A DNA stretch of 64,000 nucleotides from Bacillus cereus group sp. RP43 (GCF_040459645.1 NZ_JARVHQ010000001.1:2480001-2544000); one strand, 5' to 3'; positions 17,475 to 26,270 are shown, counted from the stretch's first letter. Program-made: numbers and translations. Notes: generated by a model from the sequence alone, not told the origin.

Positions 17475-17858
17475 ATGCATCATGTTTTCGTGTATGGCAC
17501 GTTAAGAAAAGAGCAAACGAATGATCATTATATGCAAGGTGCAACATGCATCGCAGACGTAGCATGGACATATGGCAAATTATTTGATACAAACGAAGGG
17601 TATCCTGCAATGATTTGTTCAAACGAGGAAAAGATATATGGGGAAGTTTATGAAGTAAATAGTGATGTTCTGCAAAAATTAGATGAACTTGAAGAATATA
17701 CAGGTAATGCAGAGAGTGATTTATATGACCGGATCACCCAAACTATTTATTTTGGGGATATAGAAATACATGCATATGTGTATGTTGCTCAAGATAGAGA
17801 AATGTTAAAGAAAGTTATCATTTCTGGGGATTGGGTGGAGTATCAAAAAGGAAAATAA
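17475..17858 (+). CDS. Gamma-glutamylcyclotransferase-like protein (YtfP family)
   Basis: A 127-residue protein of the GGCT/YtfP/AIG2 fold. The signature VYGTLRKEQ is at residues 6-14, and the conserved acidic LDELEEY segment (catalytic Glu about residue 73) is present. Family members cyclise gamma-glutamyl groups to 5-oxoproline, though many short bacterial ones have unproven activity. It follows recQ closely and ends at a terminator. Confidence 0.88.
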   Translation: MHHVFVYGTLRKEQTNDHYMQGATCIADVAWTYGKLFDTNEGYPAMICSNEEKIYGEVYEVNSDVLQKLDELEEYTGNAESDLYDRITQTIYFGDIEIHAYVYVAQDREMLKKVIISGDWVEYQKGK

Positions 17859-17879
17859 AAGTATCTATAGAATGATGTG

Positions 17880-17915
17880 AAAGCAGATAGTGGAATAATC
17901 CATTGTCTGCTTTTT
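17880..17915 (+). terminator. recQ-GGCT operon terminator
   Basis: AAAGCAGA pairs with TCTGCTTT, with a second pairing TGGA/TCCA around ATAA, followed by TTTTT. Confidence 0.88.
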
Positions 17916-18050
17916 GAATTTATACTTTTAAAATTCTTATTATTTTGATAAATTGTTAATGTAGGAAAATAATAAGGTTTTTTTTCATGGGTGTCAGAAA
18001 TTTAGTTTCTCACCTGTAGTAGAAAAATCTATGGCAGGAGGAAAATAATA

Positions 18051-18788
18051 ATGAACGAATTAAATGTGAAGGAATTTTACAAAAAACAATTTGAACTGTC
18101 GAATTATGATATAAATAAGGAAAACTGGCTAGAGCAGGTTGCTAAAGAAGTTCAAGAACAAGTTGGTCATCCATTTCAAACGATGTTAGAACTAGGAGCA
18201 GGAAATGGTGGATTCGCAAGGGCGATGTCTAAGTTAAATGTAAAAATGACTACAGTTGAACTTGTGACAGAATTAGTTGAATTTGCAAGGGATCATTCAA
18301 GTAAGGATATTAAGATTCACCATGGTGATTTCTATCAAATTGACATTCCGGAAGAATTTGATGTAGTAAGTTATTTAGATGGATTTGGTGTAGGAACAGA
18401 TGATGAGCAATTGTTTCTACTAAAACGGATTAAGAATTGGATGAAGGATGATGGATGTGCACTTATTGATATTTATCAACCACTGTATTGGAAAAAGATA
18501 AGTGGACAAGAAATGTCATTAAGTTCAGCTATGCGAAAATATGAATATGATAGTATAAATGAAAGAATGTTAGATCATTGGTGGAAACCTAATGATCCAA
18601 ATGATATTGTGACTCAGTCTTTACGTTGCTATACAGTAGAAGAGATTAGCCATCTATGCGATGAAGCAGGTTTAAGTATAGTAGGATTCTTCCCAGGCGG
18701 AGCATTTGATTTTGAAAAATCGCGATATAAAGAGCAAGCTTCTTTACATGAGTGTTTATCGTATCGTATAAAAGTAAAAAAGAAATAA
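18051..18788 (+). CDS. Class I SAM-dependent methyltransferase
   Basis: A 245-residue Rossmann-fold methyltransferase. Motif I is LELGAGNGG at residues 46-54; the acidic VTTVE-like end of beta 2 follows (MTTVELV), and motif IV-like FDVVSYLDGFGVG lies at about 103-115. AGGAGG precedes the ATG by eight bases. The substrate cannot be inferred; the C-terminal half carries Trp and Tyr residues (LDHWWKPND) typical of small-molecule methyltransferases. It appears to be monocistronic. Confidence 0.88.
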   Translation: MNELNVKEFYKKQFELSNYDINKENWLEQVAKEVQEQVGHPFQTMLELGAGNGGFARAMSKLNVKMTTVELVTELVEFARDHSSKDIKIHHGDFYQIDIPEEFDVVSYLDGFGVGTDDEQLFLLKRIKNWMKDDGCALIDIYQPLYWKKISGQEMSLSSAMRKYEYDSINERMLDHWWKPNDPNDIVTQSLRCYTVEEISHLCDEAGLSIVGFFPGGAFDFEKSRYKEQASLHECLSYRIKVKKK

Positions 18789-19216
18789 AGAATAGATTTG
18801 GCTTCTCCTTCATACACATTAAGCTGAATTTATGTGAAGGGAATTTCAAATTTATAGAATCTAATAACGAAAATAGTTGGTATACATTGTTGGTTGAGTG
18901 CTTCTATACTCATATAAATATCTTTGTTAGTTTCTAAAAGTCTGAAAGGTTGGGTTAATGAAGAATGAGCTATGTTTTGGCTAAATGAAACAAAAAGGTA
19001 TACTAGTTTTTGTGAAATATATTCACATGTTTGTTAAGCGAATCAAACCTTTCTAACTAATCACTCCAAATTATTAGGCAGCATATATCGTTGTGATTAT
19101 TTGAAAACTAATACTAGTTCATTAAAAATCGATAAATTCATATTAAAAACGCCATCCTTTTTGTATATTTCTATAAAAAGAATAGCGTTTTTTTCGTTAT
19201 ATGGATACAAATTTAC
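18789..19216. other. Intergenic region with a bidirectional hairpin
   Basis: About 430 bases without a supported gene. A hairpin at about 19146-19194 (AAAAACGC near one end, GCGTTTTTTT at the other, with an AAAAG/CTTTTT inner part) has T-tracts on both strands and could end the methyltransferase transcript. Short frames here lack binding sites. Confidence 0.5.
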
Positions 19217-19230
19217 ATTATCTTGATAAT
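19217..19230. promoter_or_regulatory. Palindromic operator candidate, upstream copy
   Basis: ATTATCTTGATAAT is a palindrome; its core TTATCTTGATAA is, on the other strand, TTATCAAGATAA. This differs in one base from the second site at 19318-19329, exactly 100 bp downstream. Confidence 0.6.
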
Positions 19231-19280
19231 AGTAATAGGGCGAGAATCTATTATGTTTAACCAATAATAAAATGACACAA

Positions 19281-19308
19281 TTGACAAAACATGCATCGGT
19301 GTTATAAT
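19281..19308 (+). promoter_or_regulatory. Consensus sigma-A promoter
   Basis: TTGACA (19281-19286) and TATAAT (19303-19308) are both perfect, with a 16-bp spacer. They lie 58 bases upstream of the ribbon-helix-helix gene. Such a strong promoter suggests that repression is needed. Confidence 0.85.
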
Positions 19309-19315
19309 GATAAAT

Positions 19316-19332
19316 TGTTATCAAGGTAACAA
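19316..19332. promoter_or_regulatory. Palindromic operator candidate, promoter-proximal copy
   Basis: TGTTATCAAGGTAACA lies just after the -10 box, covering the expected transcription start. The core TTATCAAGGTAA is a near repeat of the upstream site. A bound protein would block RNA polymerase, so autorepression by the adjacent ribbon-helix-helix protein is the simple reading. Confidence 0.65.
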
Positions 19333-19365
19333 AATAGCGTTTTTTTACATTAGGGATGTGAAATT

Positions 19366-19653
19366 ATGAACCAAAATAATAAACAAATAAATGAAAAAAA
19401 TACAAAAATTAAAGTTGAACGTGTGCAAACTGGTATTAGGATGGAAAAAAGAATGGTAAAAGTTTTGAAAGCGATGGCAGAATATCATGATATTTCGCTA
19501 GGCGTTCTTCTTGAAAGAATCGTTCTACATTCTTTTGAAAATAAACCTGTATTTAGCGATGCAAGTCTTGAAAAAGTTAAAGCTATAAAAGAAGTTTACG
19601 ATATGGATTATGGCCTAGAAATAAGTCGTAAGTGGAATGATTCGGATAACTAG
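19366..19653 (+). CDS. Ribbon-helix-helix-like small protein, putative autoregulator
   Basis: A 95-residue protein with a charged, Asn/Lys-rich leader, then RVQTGIRMEKRMVKVLKAMA and ISLGVLLERIVLHSFE, which fits a beta strand plus two helices as in ribbon-helix-helix (MetJ/Arc) DNA-binding proteins. The strand residues would be about 18-24. The C-terminal KAIKEVYDMDYG helix may serve dimers or effectors. It has an AGGGATGTG binding site, a perfect promoter and two palindromic sites upstream. No toxin gene follows: the next gene is helD, 230 bases on. The fold is inferred from pattern, not from a search. Confidence 0.65.
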   Translation: MNQNNKQINEKNTKIKVERVQTGIRMEKRMVKVLKAMAEYHDISLGVLLERIVLHSFENKPVFSDASLEKVKAIKEVYDMDYGLEISRKWNDSDN

Positions 19654-19886
19654 AATGATTATTTTTACATACAGTGCCATCTAGATCTTTTGTAAGCAAC
19701 CTATGAAGTGAAAAAAATAAAGAGAGAGAAAATTTTGTTCTAAGGATACTTCAAAATCTTAGATAAAGAGGCATGCTTTTCTATATTTCGGAAAATTATA
19801 AATCTAGCTATTGACTTTATGAATGGATTTTTAATACAATTATGTCTTGACTAAAAAAATTGGAACGGACAGGAGGGAATCATCAA

Positions 19887-21962
19887 ATGAACAACACTTT
19901 TGAAGAAGAGTTACAAAAAATGAAAGATACTTTAAGTACGATGGATGATCAATTAGAACAGCTTGAAAAAATTCCGGTTTATTATGGAGAAGATTTTAAA
20001 GAGCAAATTCTTGAAAGTATGAGGGAGTCTAATAGACAAAGCTTACGTATTGGTGTACATGAGCCGTATTTTGGAAGATTAGACTTTCAGGAGGATGGCA
20101 AGGAAGACGTTATGCCGATTTACATCGGTAAAGTAGGTGTTTCAGATAAAGATACGATGAAACCAATTGTAATTGATTGGCGTGCACCTGTCGCAAGTAT
20201 GTTTTATTCATTTACCGGTGGTGAAGAATTAGCATTTTATCATTCACCAGACGGGTTAGTAGAAGGCGATGTTTATTTAAAACGAAACATTTCCATTCGA
20301 AAGAGAGAACTAGAACGTGTTGTTGATACATATGTGAAAGGAAATGAAGATGTCTCGCATGCTGATGATTTTCTTCTATATCGATTAGGTGAGAATAAAG
20401 ATAATAAATTAAAAGATATCGTTTCGACTATACAATCGGAGCAAAATGATATTATACGTGCGGAAAGAAACTTACCATTATTAATTCAAGGGGTTGCAGG
20501 GAGTGGAAAAACAACGATCGCTTTACATCGCCTTGCTTTTTTAATTTATGAGTATCGTGAACAACTTGAAGCGGAGAGAATGATCGTATTCGCTCCAAAT
20601 AGTTTGTTTTTAGACTATATTTCGAGTGTACTTCCTGAGTTGGGGGTAGGAAATATTAGTCAAACAACGTTTTCAGATTGGGCATTACGTACGTTAGATG
20701 GTTCGGTGAAACTAAAGCAAACAGAAGAAAAATTGAAAGAAGCTTTTTCAATTAATCGCGACGAAAAAAAGGTTATGCTCGGTAAATTAAAAGGCACGCT
20801 GGAATTTAAGTCGTTTATTGAAGAAAGAATGATTCAATTTGAAAAAGAGTTAGTGCCAACAAAAGATTTTGAGGCATGGGATAAAGCAGTTATTCCAGTG
20901 GAAGACGTTAAAAAGTGGATGCAAGTTGAATATAAACATTATCCATTAAAGAAAAGAAGAGAACGTTTAGTCGGCCGAATGAAGCGCTGGATTGAAATTG
21001 AACTGAAAAAGTTTGGAGAAACAAACGAGAAAAAGTTACTAAAAAAAGAAGCGACAAAGAGATTGAACACATATATGAATTTTTGGCCAAAAATGAGCCC
21101 GCTTTCACTGTATAGTTCAATGTTGAAGAGTAAAGAAATACTCGAATTATTACCTGAAGAGCTTGTTCAAGAAACAGAAAAGAATAGTCGTAAAAAAGAA
21201 GTGTATGTAGAAGACTTACCAGCTTTAATTTACATACATCATCGCATAACAGGAATTGAAATCGGACAGAAGTTCCATCACGTCGTTATTGATGAAGCAC
21301 AAGATTTCTCTCCTTTCCAAGTTTATGTATTAAAAGAAATTACACTAGGTAATTCTTTCACTATATTAGGTGATTTATCTCAAGCGATTTATGATTATCA
21401 AGGAATTGAAGACTGGGGTGCTTTTAAGGAAGTATTCCAAGAAACAGGTTATTATGAACTGACGAGAAGTTATCGTTCTACAAAAGAAATTATTGAATTC
21501 GCGAATGAAATAATTAAAAATGCAGAGATTCCAGTAGGGCTTGCTACACCTGTTTTCCGTAGTGGTGAAGAAGTAAAGGTAATTCATGCAGAGGATCAAT
21601 TCACTGAAATTTTGAAGACATTACAGCATTTGCAAAATGAAGATGTGAAAACAATTGCAGTAATTGGAAGAACGGATGAAGAGTGCCGACAAATGTATGA
21701 GAAATTAACAAATGCAGGATTGACTGTTAACGTCATTGAAGCAGATCAAAGTAAATACGAGGGCGGTATTTCGGTAGTACCTGTATACTTAGCAAAAGGT
21801 TTAGAATTTGATGCTGTTCTTCTAATTGATGTTGATGAGGAGCATTACAAAAATACAAAACATGATGCAAAGTTATTATATGTTGGATGTACGAGATCTC
21901 TTCATGATTTATGGATTTTCCATGGCGGGGAAGTATCACCTTTAATTAAGGGATTAAAATAA
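19887..21962 (+). CDS. helD: HelD-type UvrD-like helicase (RNA polymerase recycling)
   Basis: A 691-residue superfamily 1 ATPase of the HelD kind, which pulls stalled RNA polymerase off DNA. The N-terminal coiled coil (EEELQKMKDTL to LEKI) is the arm that enters the secondary channel. The RIGVHEPYFGRLDF segment is typical of the family. Walker A (GVAGSGKTT) is at residues 202-210, the DEAQDF box is in the second half, and SYRSTKEI and LAKGLEFDAVLL close the motor. The ATG at 19887 follows AGGAGG. It is shorter than B. subtilis HelD (about 770 residues), so it is likely a second paralogue. It ends at a strong terminator. Confidence 0.9.
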   Translation: MNNTFEEELQKMKDTLSTMDDQLEQLEKIPVYYGEDFKEQILESMRESNRQSLRIGVHEPYFGRLDFQEDGKEDVMPIYIGKVGVSDKDTMKPIVIDWRAPVASMFYSFTGGEELAFYHSPDGLVEGDVYLKRNISIRKRELERVVDTYVKGNEDVSHADDFLLYRLGENKDNKLKDIVSTIQSEQNDIIRAERNLPLLIQGVAGSGKTTIALHRLAFLIYEYREQLEAERMIVFAPNSLFLDYISSVLPELGVGNISQTTFSDWALRTLDGSVKLKQTEEKLKEAFSINRDEKKVMLGKLKGTLEFKSFIEERMIQFEKELVPTKDFEAWDKAVIPVEDVKKWMQVEYKHYPLKKRRERLVGRMKRWIEIELKKFGETNEKKLLKKEATKRLNTYMNFWPKMSPLSLYSSMLKSKEILELLPEELVQETEKNSRKKEVYVEDLPALIYIHHRITGIEIGQKFHHVVIDEAQDFSPFQVYVLKEITLGNSFTILGDLSQAIYDYQGIEDWGAFKEVFQETGYYELTRSYRSTKEIIEFANEIIKNAEIPVGLATPVFRSGEEVKVIHAEDQFTEILKTLQHLQNEDVKTIAVIGRTDEECRQMYEKLTNAGLTVNVIEADQSKYEGGISVVPVYLAKGLEFDAVLLIDVDEEHYKNTKHDAKLLYVGCTRSLHDLWIFHGGEVSPLIKGLK

Positions 21963-21972
21963 ATAAAAAATT

Positions 21973-22015
21973 CAAGAGGACTTTCTAGTAATGAAAAGAA
22001 AATCCTCTTGTTTTT
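21973..22015 (+). terminator. helD terminator
   Basis: CAAGAGGA pairs with TCCTCTTG, followed by TTTTT. Confidence 0.9.
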
Positions 22016-22043
22016 CTATATAAAGATAGGGGAGAGAATGAGT

Positions 22044-22376
22044 ATGATTACAAAAGTAATAACCAAAAAAAATTGGGAAGTCGCAAAAACAACTGGAGAA
22101 ATTAATGAAGCCTCACTTAATGAAGAGGGATTTATTCATTGTTCATTATTAGACCAAACTTTAAAAGTTGTTCAAAAACATTTTAATCATGAAGAAGAGG
22201 TTTTATTACTTACAATAGATCCATCTCTTGTAAAAGCAGAAATAAAATATGAACTTGCTTCAAATGGTCAAGAATACCCGCATGTATATGGAGTAATCAA
22301 TGTTGAGGCGATTGTAGAGGTTGTCCCATTTCCTAAAGAAAAAGGAGAGTATATATTACCAAAGGTACAAAGTTAA
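22044..22376 (+). CDS. DUF952 protein
   Basis: A 110-residue protein of the DUF952 family, which has an ADP-ribosyltransferase-like small fold. The EEGFIHCSLLDQTLKV segment (about residues 28-43) and the later EYPHVYGVINVEAIVEV are diagnostic. No activity is established. The ATG at 22044 is preferred over one at 22038 because AGGGGAGAG lies at proper spacing before it. Confidence 0.85.
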   Translation: MITKVITKKNWEVAKTTGEINEASLNEEGFIHCSLLDQTLKVVQKHFNHEEEVLLLTIDPSLVKAEIKYELASNGQEYPHVYGVINVEAIVEVVPFPKEKGEYILPKVQS

Positions 22377-22404
22377 GAAGGTTATAGGTATTTAAGTTAG
22401 CTAG

Positions 22405-22434
22405 AAAAGCACAAATCATATAGTTTGTGCTTTT
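22405..22434 (+). terminator. DUF952 gene terminator
   Basis: AAAAGCACAAA pairs with TTTGTGCTTTT around eight bases. Confidence 0.9.
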
Positions 22435-22480
22435 AATTATGTATTTTTTTGGTAAATAATCTTTGTTTTTGTCACACTAA

Positions 22481-22527
22481 TACTGTACGATACATAGTAT
22501 AAAACATATACTGTATGACATATAGTG
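22481..22527. promoter_or_regulatory. Two direct repeats upstream of the PadR gene
   Basis: TACTGTACGATACATAGTA (22481-22499) and TACTGTATGACATATAGTG (22509-22527) agree at most positions with a 28-bp period. Each is itself a partial palindrome (ACTGTA...ATAGT). This is a likely PadR autoregulatory operator. Confidence 0.55.
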
Positions 22528-22546
22528 ATGGAAATGGGGTGAATAA

Positions 22547-22894
22547 ATGGATGCTTTATTAAATTCGTTAATTACTGAGCTAAGAAGAGGGACATTAACA
22601 TTAGCGGTTTTAAGCCAATTAAGAACACCGCAGTATGGATATTCACTGGTCCAATTATTGGAGCAATCGGGGATTATAATTGATCAAAGTACTTTATATC
22701 CACTACTTCGCCGTTTAGAAAAACAAGAGCTAGTGACGAGTAGTTGGGATAAAACAGAGAGTAGACCTCGTAAATATTATGTTTTAAGTGAATATGGATT
22801 AGAGATATTCTTGCAGTTGAAAAAAGAATGGATAAAGGATTCGAAAGAACTTTATAATCTATTAAAGGAGGAGGACGAAAATGAGTTTAATTGA
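22547..22894 (+). CDS. PadR-family transcriptional regulator
   Basis: A 115-residue winged-helix repressor of the PadR family. The segment GTLTLAVLSQLRTPQYGYSL (residues 15-34) is the usual PadR opening, and IDQSTLYPLLRRLEKQGL-like residues (45-62) are the recognition part. A GGGGTGA site precedes the ATG. It overlaps the next gene, a HAAS-domain membrane protein, by 14 bases; PadR-HAAS pairs are a common Bacillus regulatory module. Confidence 0.92.
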   Translation: MDALLNSLITELRRGTLTLAVLSQLRTPQYGYSLVQLLEQSGIIIDQSTLYPLLRRLEKQELVTSSWDKTESRPRKYYVLSEYGLEIFLQLKKEWIKDSKELYNLLKEEDENEFN

Positions 22895-23882
22895 TATTTA
22901 CGTCCATGAAGTTGCGAAGAGATTACCTGAAAAAAATCGTGAAGATATTACACTTGAACTACGGTCAACAATAGAGGATATGTTACCAGACGATTATAAT
23001 GAGGATGATGTGAAGAGCGTACTCGAAAAATTGGGGAGTCCAGTTTCATTAGCTAATGGGTATTTGGATAAACCGATGCATTTAATTGGACCACGTTATT
23101 TTGATGTATATACGACGTTATTAAAAATGATTATACCAATTGCGGCAGTTATTGCACTTATTTCAATGGTTGCAGAAAATTTTATAGGCTATAATGGTGA
23201 TCAAGCGGTATTAAATGTTATTTTAAAATTGATAGGTAAAGGCATTGGGGAAATTGTCGAAGTAGGCATCCATGTATTTTTCTGGTTGACACTTGTATTT
23301 GCTGTTATAGAAAGAACTGATAAAGAAAAGGATCCACACCCATTAACAACAAGTTTAAAAAAATGGACGCCAGATGATTTGAAAAATATTTCGTATATCC
23401 CGAAGAAAAAGGCGATCTCAAAGTTTGAAGTTTTTGGAGGTTTAATGTGGACGGCAATATGGGCTACACTTTACTTTTATGCAAATCATCTCGTTGGCGT
23501 ATATAATGGTACGGAAAACGGGTTGCAGTTTGTCGCGCCAACATTTAATCAAGATGTATTACTTCAATATTGGCCAATCGTTTTGGTTATGATCGTTTTC
23601 GAAGTAGCTATATCTCTTTATAAGTTAGTACAGGGACAATGGACGAAAAGATTGGCAATTGGGAATGCGATTCTTCAAGTAGTCGGAACAATCATATTCA
23701 TTGTAATTGTAGTAAATCCAAATTTATTTAACGAAGGATTTATTACGTATTTGGCAAATGCATTTACTATTTCCCCAGAGGAATTTAAAACGTGGCTAAT
23801 TGGGGGTGGAATTTTCTTCTACATGCTGTCTGCTGCAATAAATATATTTGATGGTTTCCGAAAAGCTAGAATTCGTATATAG
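22881..23882 (+). CDS. HAAS-domain membrane protein, PadR partner
   Basis: A 333-residue protein. The N-terminal 60 residues (IDIYVHEVAKRLPEKNREDI to LEKLGSP) are the HAAS (DUF1700-type) signalling domain, which commonly acts with PadR. Then come about six membrane segments in three hairpins (residues 80-110, 120-147, 190-210, 230-250, 270-290, 305-325). It is translated from AAAGGAGG inside the PadR gene, so the two are coupled. It may sense membrane or envelope state; the signal is unknown. Confidence 0.85.
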   Translation: MSLIDIYVHEVAKRLPEKNREDITLELRSTIEDMLPDDYNEDDVKSVLEKLGSPVSLANGYLDKPMHLIGPRYFDVYTTLLKMIIPIAAVIALISMVAENFIGYNGDQAVLNVILKLIGKGIGEIVEVGIHVFFWLTLVFAVIERTDKEKDPHPLTTSLKKWTPDDLKNISYIPKKKAISKFEVFGGLMWTAIWATLYFYANHLVGVYNGTENGLQFVAPTFNQDVLLQYWPIVLVMIVFEVAISLYKLVQGQWTKRLAIGNAILQVVGTIIFIVIVVNPNLFNEGFITYLANAFTISPEEFKTWLIGGGIFFYMLSAAINIFDGFRKARIRI

Positions 23883-23962
23883 AAATGAGTCTGAAATTTC
23901 TGTAAGATAAAAGTGATAAAAGGATAGTTAAAGAAGATAATCACTATGAAAGGAAGAAAACA

Positions 23963-24475
23963 ATGATAAGGGAAGCAATGGAAAACGATTTAACATCTAT
24001 TTTAGACATTTATAATGATGCGATACTTTATACAACAGCTGTGTATGCATATAAACCTGTAACCCTTGAAAATAGAATAGATTGGTATGAACAAAAAAAG
24101 GCTGACGCTTATCCAATTTTAGTATACGAACTAGATAATAAAGTAGTAGGCTTTGCGACATTTGGCCCATTTAGAGCTTGGCCTGCCTATAAATATTCAA
24201 TTGAACATTCTGTGTATGTGGATAAGGAATATAGAAAAAATGGAATTGGGTCCTCTTTAATGGAAGAATTAATCACAATTGCAAAGGAAAGAGAATATAT
24301 GACCTTAATTGCCGGAATTGACGGAGAAAATGAAAAAAGCATTGCTATGCACGAAAACTTTGGATTTGTTCATTCAGGCACAATTAAAAAGGCCGGTTAT
24401 AAGTTCAATAGATGGCTAGACTTAGTCTTTTATCAATTGGAGCTTAACGGGCCTGAAAATCCTACTGAGAAATAG
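23963..24475 (+). CDS. GNAT acetyltransferase, phosphinothricin-acetyltransferase-like
   Basis: A 170-residue acetyltransferase of the Pat/YwnH type. IREAMENDLTSILDIYNDAI opens the family fold, HSVYVDKEYRKNGIGSSLM (about residues 73-92) is motif A, and GIDGENEKSIAMHENFGF is motif B. Relatives acetylate phosphinothricin, methionine sulfoximine or sulfone; which substrate applies is not visible. AAAGGAAG precedes the ATG. Confidence 0.9.
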   Translation: MIREAMENDLTSILDIYNDAILYTTAVYAYKPVTLENRIDWYEQKKADAYPILVYELDNKVVGFATFGPFRAWPAYKYSIEHSVYVDKEYRKNGIGSSLMEELITIAKEREYMTLIAGIDGENEKSIAMHENFGFVHSGTIKKAGYKFNRWLDLVFYQLELNGPENPTEK

Positions 24476-24503
24476 ATATATCAGTTATGCGAAATGATTT
24501 TTT

Positions 24504-24541
24504 AAAAAGATAGTGTGAAGAACTTTCATACTATCTTTTTC
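24504..24541 (+). terminator. Terminator after the Pat-like gene
   Basis: AAAAAGATAGT pairs with ACTATCTTTTT around a GTGAAGAACTTTCAT core. Confidence 0.9.
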
Positions 24542-24639
24542 TTATTGTATTCAAGAATATCATTTAACAAATAAAGGGTTTTTACATTCTATATCGAATT
24601 TTCAGAGGGTGATAAAACGATATAGAAAGAGGAATGAAG

Positions 24640-25416
24640 ATGGAAACTGTCATACGAAAAATAAAAGAAATACAAACTGGCCAAGTCGGAATACTCGTTT
24701 ATTCAACAAAGAATGGAAATATAGTTGCTTCCCATAACAATGAGCTATATGTTCCGTTAGCATCAGCAGCAAAAGTAGCAATTGGATTTGTAGTAACAAA
24801 GATGGTAAAGGACAAACAAATTAGTTGGAATGATACACTTCATCACATTAAGTTTAATCCAAATGAGGATAGTGAGCAGTTATATCCTCATTTACAGGGA
24901 AGAAATACATTAACACTTAATAAAGCGGTTGAAGTGATGATAGCTTGTCACGACAGTTATATTGCTAAGTCAATTGTTATGTATTGCGGAGGATGGGATA
25001 CTGTCAGAGAATATATTTCAACATACTTTTCGAAGATTCATATACAGGAAAATCCTAGAGATGAGCAAAATGTAGGAGAGTTAAATCAAGTTCTTTCACT
25101 TTTAGTACATATATTTCAAGGTTACAAATCAGAACCAGTAGTATGGGAGCCAATTATTAACGGAATGGTAAGACAGCAAGGCGAATATGAAGGAATACCT
25201 TCATATCATTTAGCTCATATGACAGGTGGATTGCCCACAGCTACAATAAATATTGGTATAATAGGAATGTTTAACGAATTCCCATTTCTTTATGTTATTG
25301 GGGGGAAAGGTTTACCTAATCGACGTGAAAATATAGAGGTAGATGAAGCTTTTGCAGTATCTTTGAAGCGCATATACATAGAACATATTGAAAGCATGTT
25401 AGGGGTGAACGATTGA
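24640..25416 (+). CDS. Class A beta-lactamase-fold serine hydrolase
   Basis: A 258-residue serine hydrolase. The S-x-x-K motif is S42-A-A-K45 (PLASAAKVAIG), the SDN-like element is CHDSYIAKS, and the KTG position reads MTGG. With no signal peptide it appears cytoplasmic, unlike secreted beta-lactamases, so it is more likely an esterase or peptidase than a resistance enzyme. The ATG at 24640 follows AAAGAGG at seven bases. It overlaps the next gene by four bases. Confidence 0.82.
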   Translation: METVIRKIKEIQTGQVGILVYSTKNGNIVASHNNELYVPLASAAKVAIGFVVTKMVKDKQISWNDTLHHIKFNPNEDSEQLYPHLQGRNTLTLNKAVEVMIACHDSYIAKSIVMYCGGWDTVREYISTYFSKIHIQENPRDEQNVGELNQVLSLLVHIFQGYKSEPVVWEPIINGMVRQQGEYEGIPSYHLAHMTGGLPTATINIGIIGMFNEFPFLYVIGGKGLPNRRENIEVDEAFAVSLKRIYIEHIESMLGVND

Positions 25417-25784
25417 AAAGAAACTTAAAAACTTCAACGATCATCATTTTAATTTTAATAATTATTGCTTTGGAAGTTGGAATCGCACTATATGATCGTA
25501 CGTTGTCATTAAATACAATTTACTTTGCAGCGATTCTCATTTGTATTGTATTGCTTTTTGGCACACGTGTTTCTGAAGAGAAAGAAAGTACATCGAAACA
25601 GAGGCGAAGACAAACAGCTCTTATATTTTGGCCATCTATTTTATTGTCAATCGCTAGTTTTGCAGTTATAAGTTACGTAAGAACGGGCTATGTCTCTGTA
25701 CCAGGAATAATTGGTTTTTCATGCTTTGTTACATATGGCGGATTTGTATTCATTAGTCTTTTAAAGAGAAGAAATAAAAATTAA
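25413..25784 (+). CDS. Small membrane protein (123 aa)
   Basis: It has four hydrophobic segments (about residues 8-26, 30-46, 65-84, 95-115) with a basic, Ser/Lys-rich loop (KESTSKQRRRQ) in the middle. The TTG start overlaps the stop of the preceding hydrolase and is preceded by AGGGGTGA, so the pair is translationally coupled. No family is recognised. Confidence 0.75.
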   Translation: MKRNLKTSTIIILILIIIALEVGIALYDRTLSLNTIYFAAILICIVLLFGTRVSEEKESTSKQRRRQTALIFWPSILLSIASFAVISYVRTGYVSVPGIIGFSCFVTYGGFVFISLLKRRNKN

Positions 25785-25818
25785 AAGTAGTTTACGAACT
25801 GGAAAGGATGAAATATAT

Positions 25819-26235
25819 ATGAAGCGTATAGAGAACGGTACACGCACTGAAGGAGAATACATTAAAAATAAATTAATTCAATATAACATGTCTGTGCTGT
25901 CAGATGAAGTAAAACAGCCAATGGAACAAGTAAGTTTCGTAGTGAAAGATGAGGAAGGGAAAATCTTTGGTGGGGTAACAGGAATGATGTATTTTTATCA
26001 TCTACACATCGATTTTTTATGGGTTGATGAATCAGTTCGCCATGATGGTTATGGCAGTCAACTGTTACATAAAATTGAAGACATTGCGAAGGAAAAAGGG
26101 TGTAGACTAATCATTCTAGATTCCTTTAGTTTCCAAGCACCTGAATTTTATAAAAAGCATGGTTATCGAGAGTTTGGGGTCGTTGAAGATCATCCTAAAG
26201 GATATAGTCAACATTTTTTAGAAAAGAGATTATAA
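25819..26235 (+). CDS. GNAT-family N-acetyltransferase
   Basis: A 138-residue acetyltransferase. Motif A is VRHDGYGSQLLHKIE (residues about 73-87), followed by a C-terminal FYKKHGYREFGVVED segment. It has the short form with a minimal N-terminus. GAAAGGATG precedes the ATG. It lies in a run of co-directional genes with small gaps, starting with the hydrolase at 24640. Confidence 0.88.
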   Translation: MKRIENGTRTEGEYIKNKLIQYNMSVLSDEVKQPMEQVSFVVKDEEGKIFGGVTGMMYFYHLHIDFLWVDESVRHDGYGSQLLHKIEDIAKEKGCRLIILDSFSFQAPEFYKKHGYREFGVVEDHPKGYSQHFLEKRL

Positions 26236-26270
26236 TAATATTATGTATACTAGCTGATGGGAGAAAGAAA

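Noticed and set aside
19097..19324. 75-codon minus-strand frame over the ribbon-helix-helix promoter region
   Set aside because: It starts at TTG with no ribosome site, runs through a hairpin and the operator/promoter region, and has no protein-like pattern.
24640..25416. Antibiotic-resistance class A beta-lactamase
   Set aside because: The protein lacks a signal peptide, and the third motif (MTGG) differs from KTG, so resistance is not supported.
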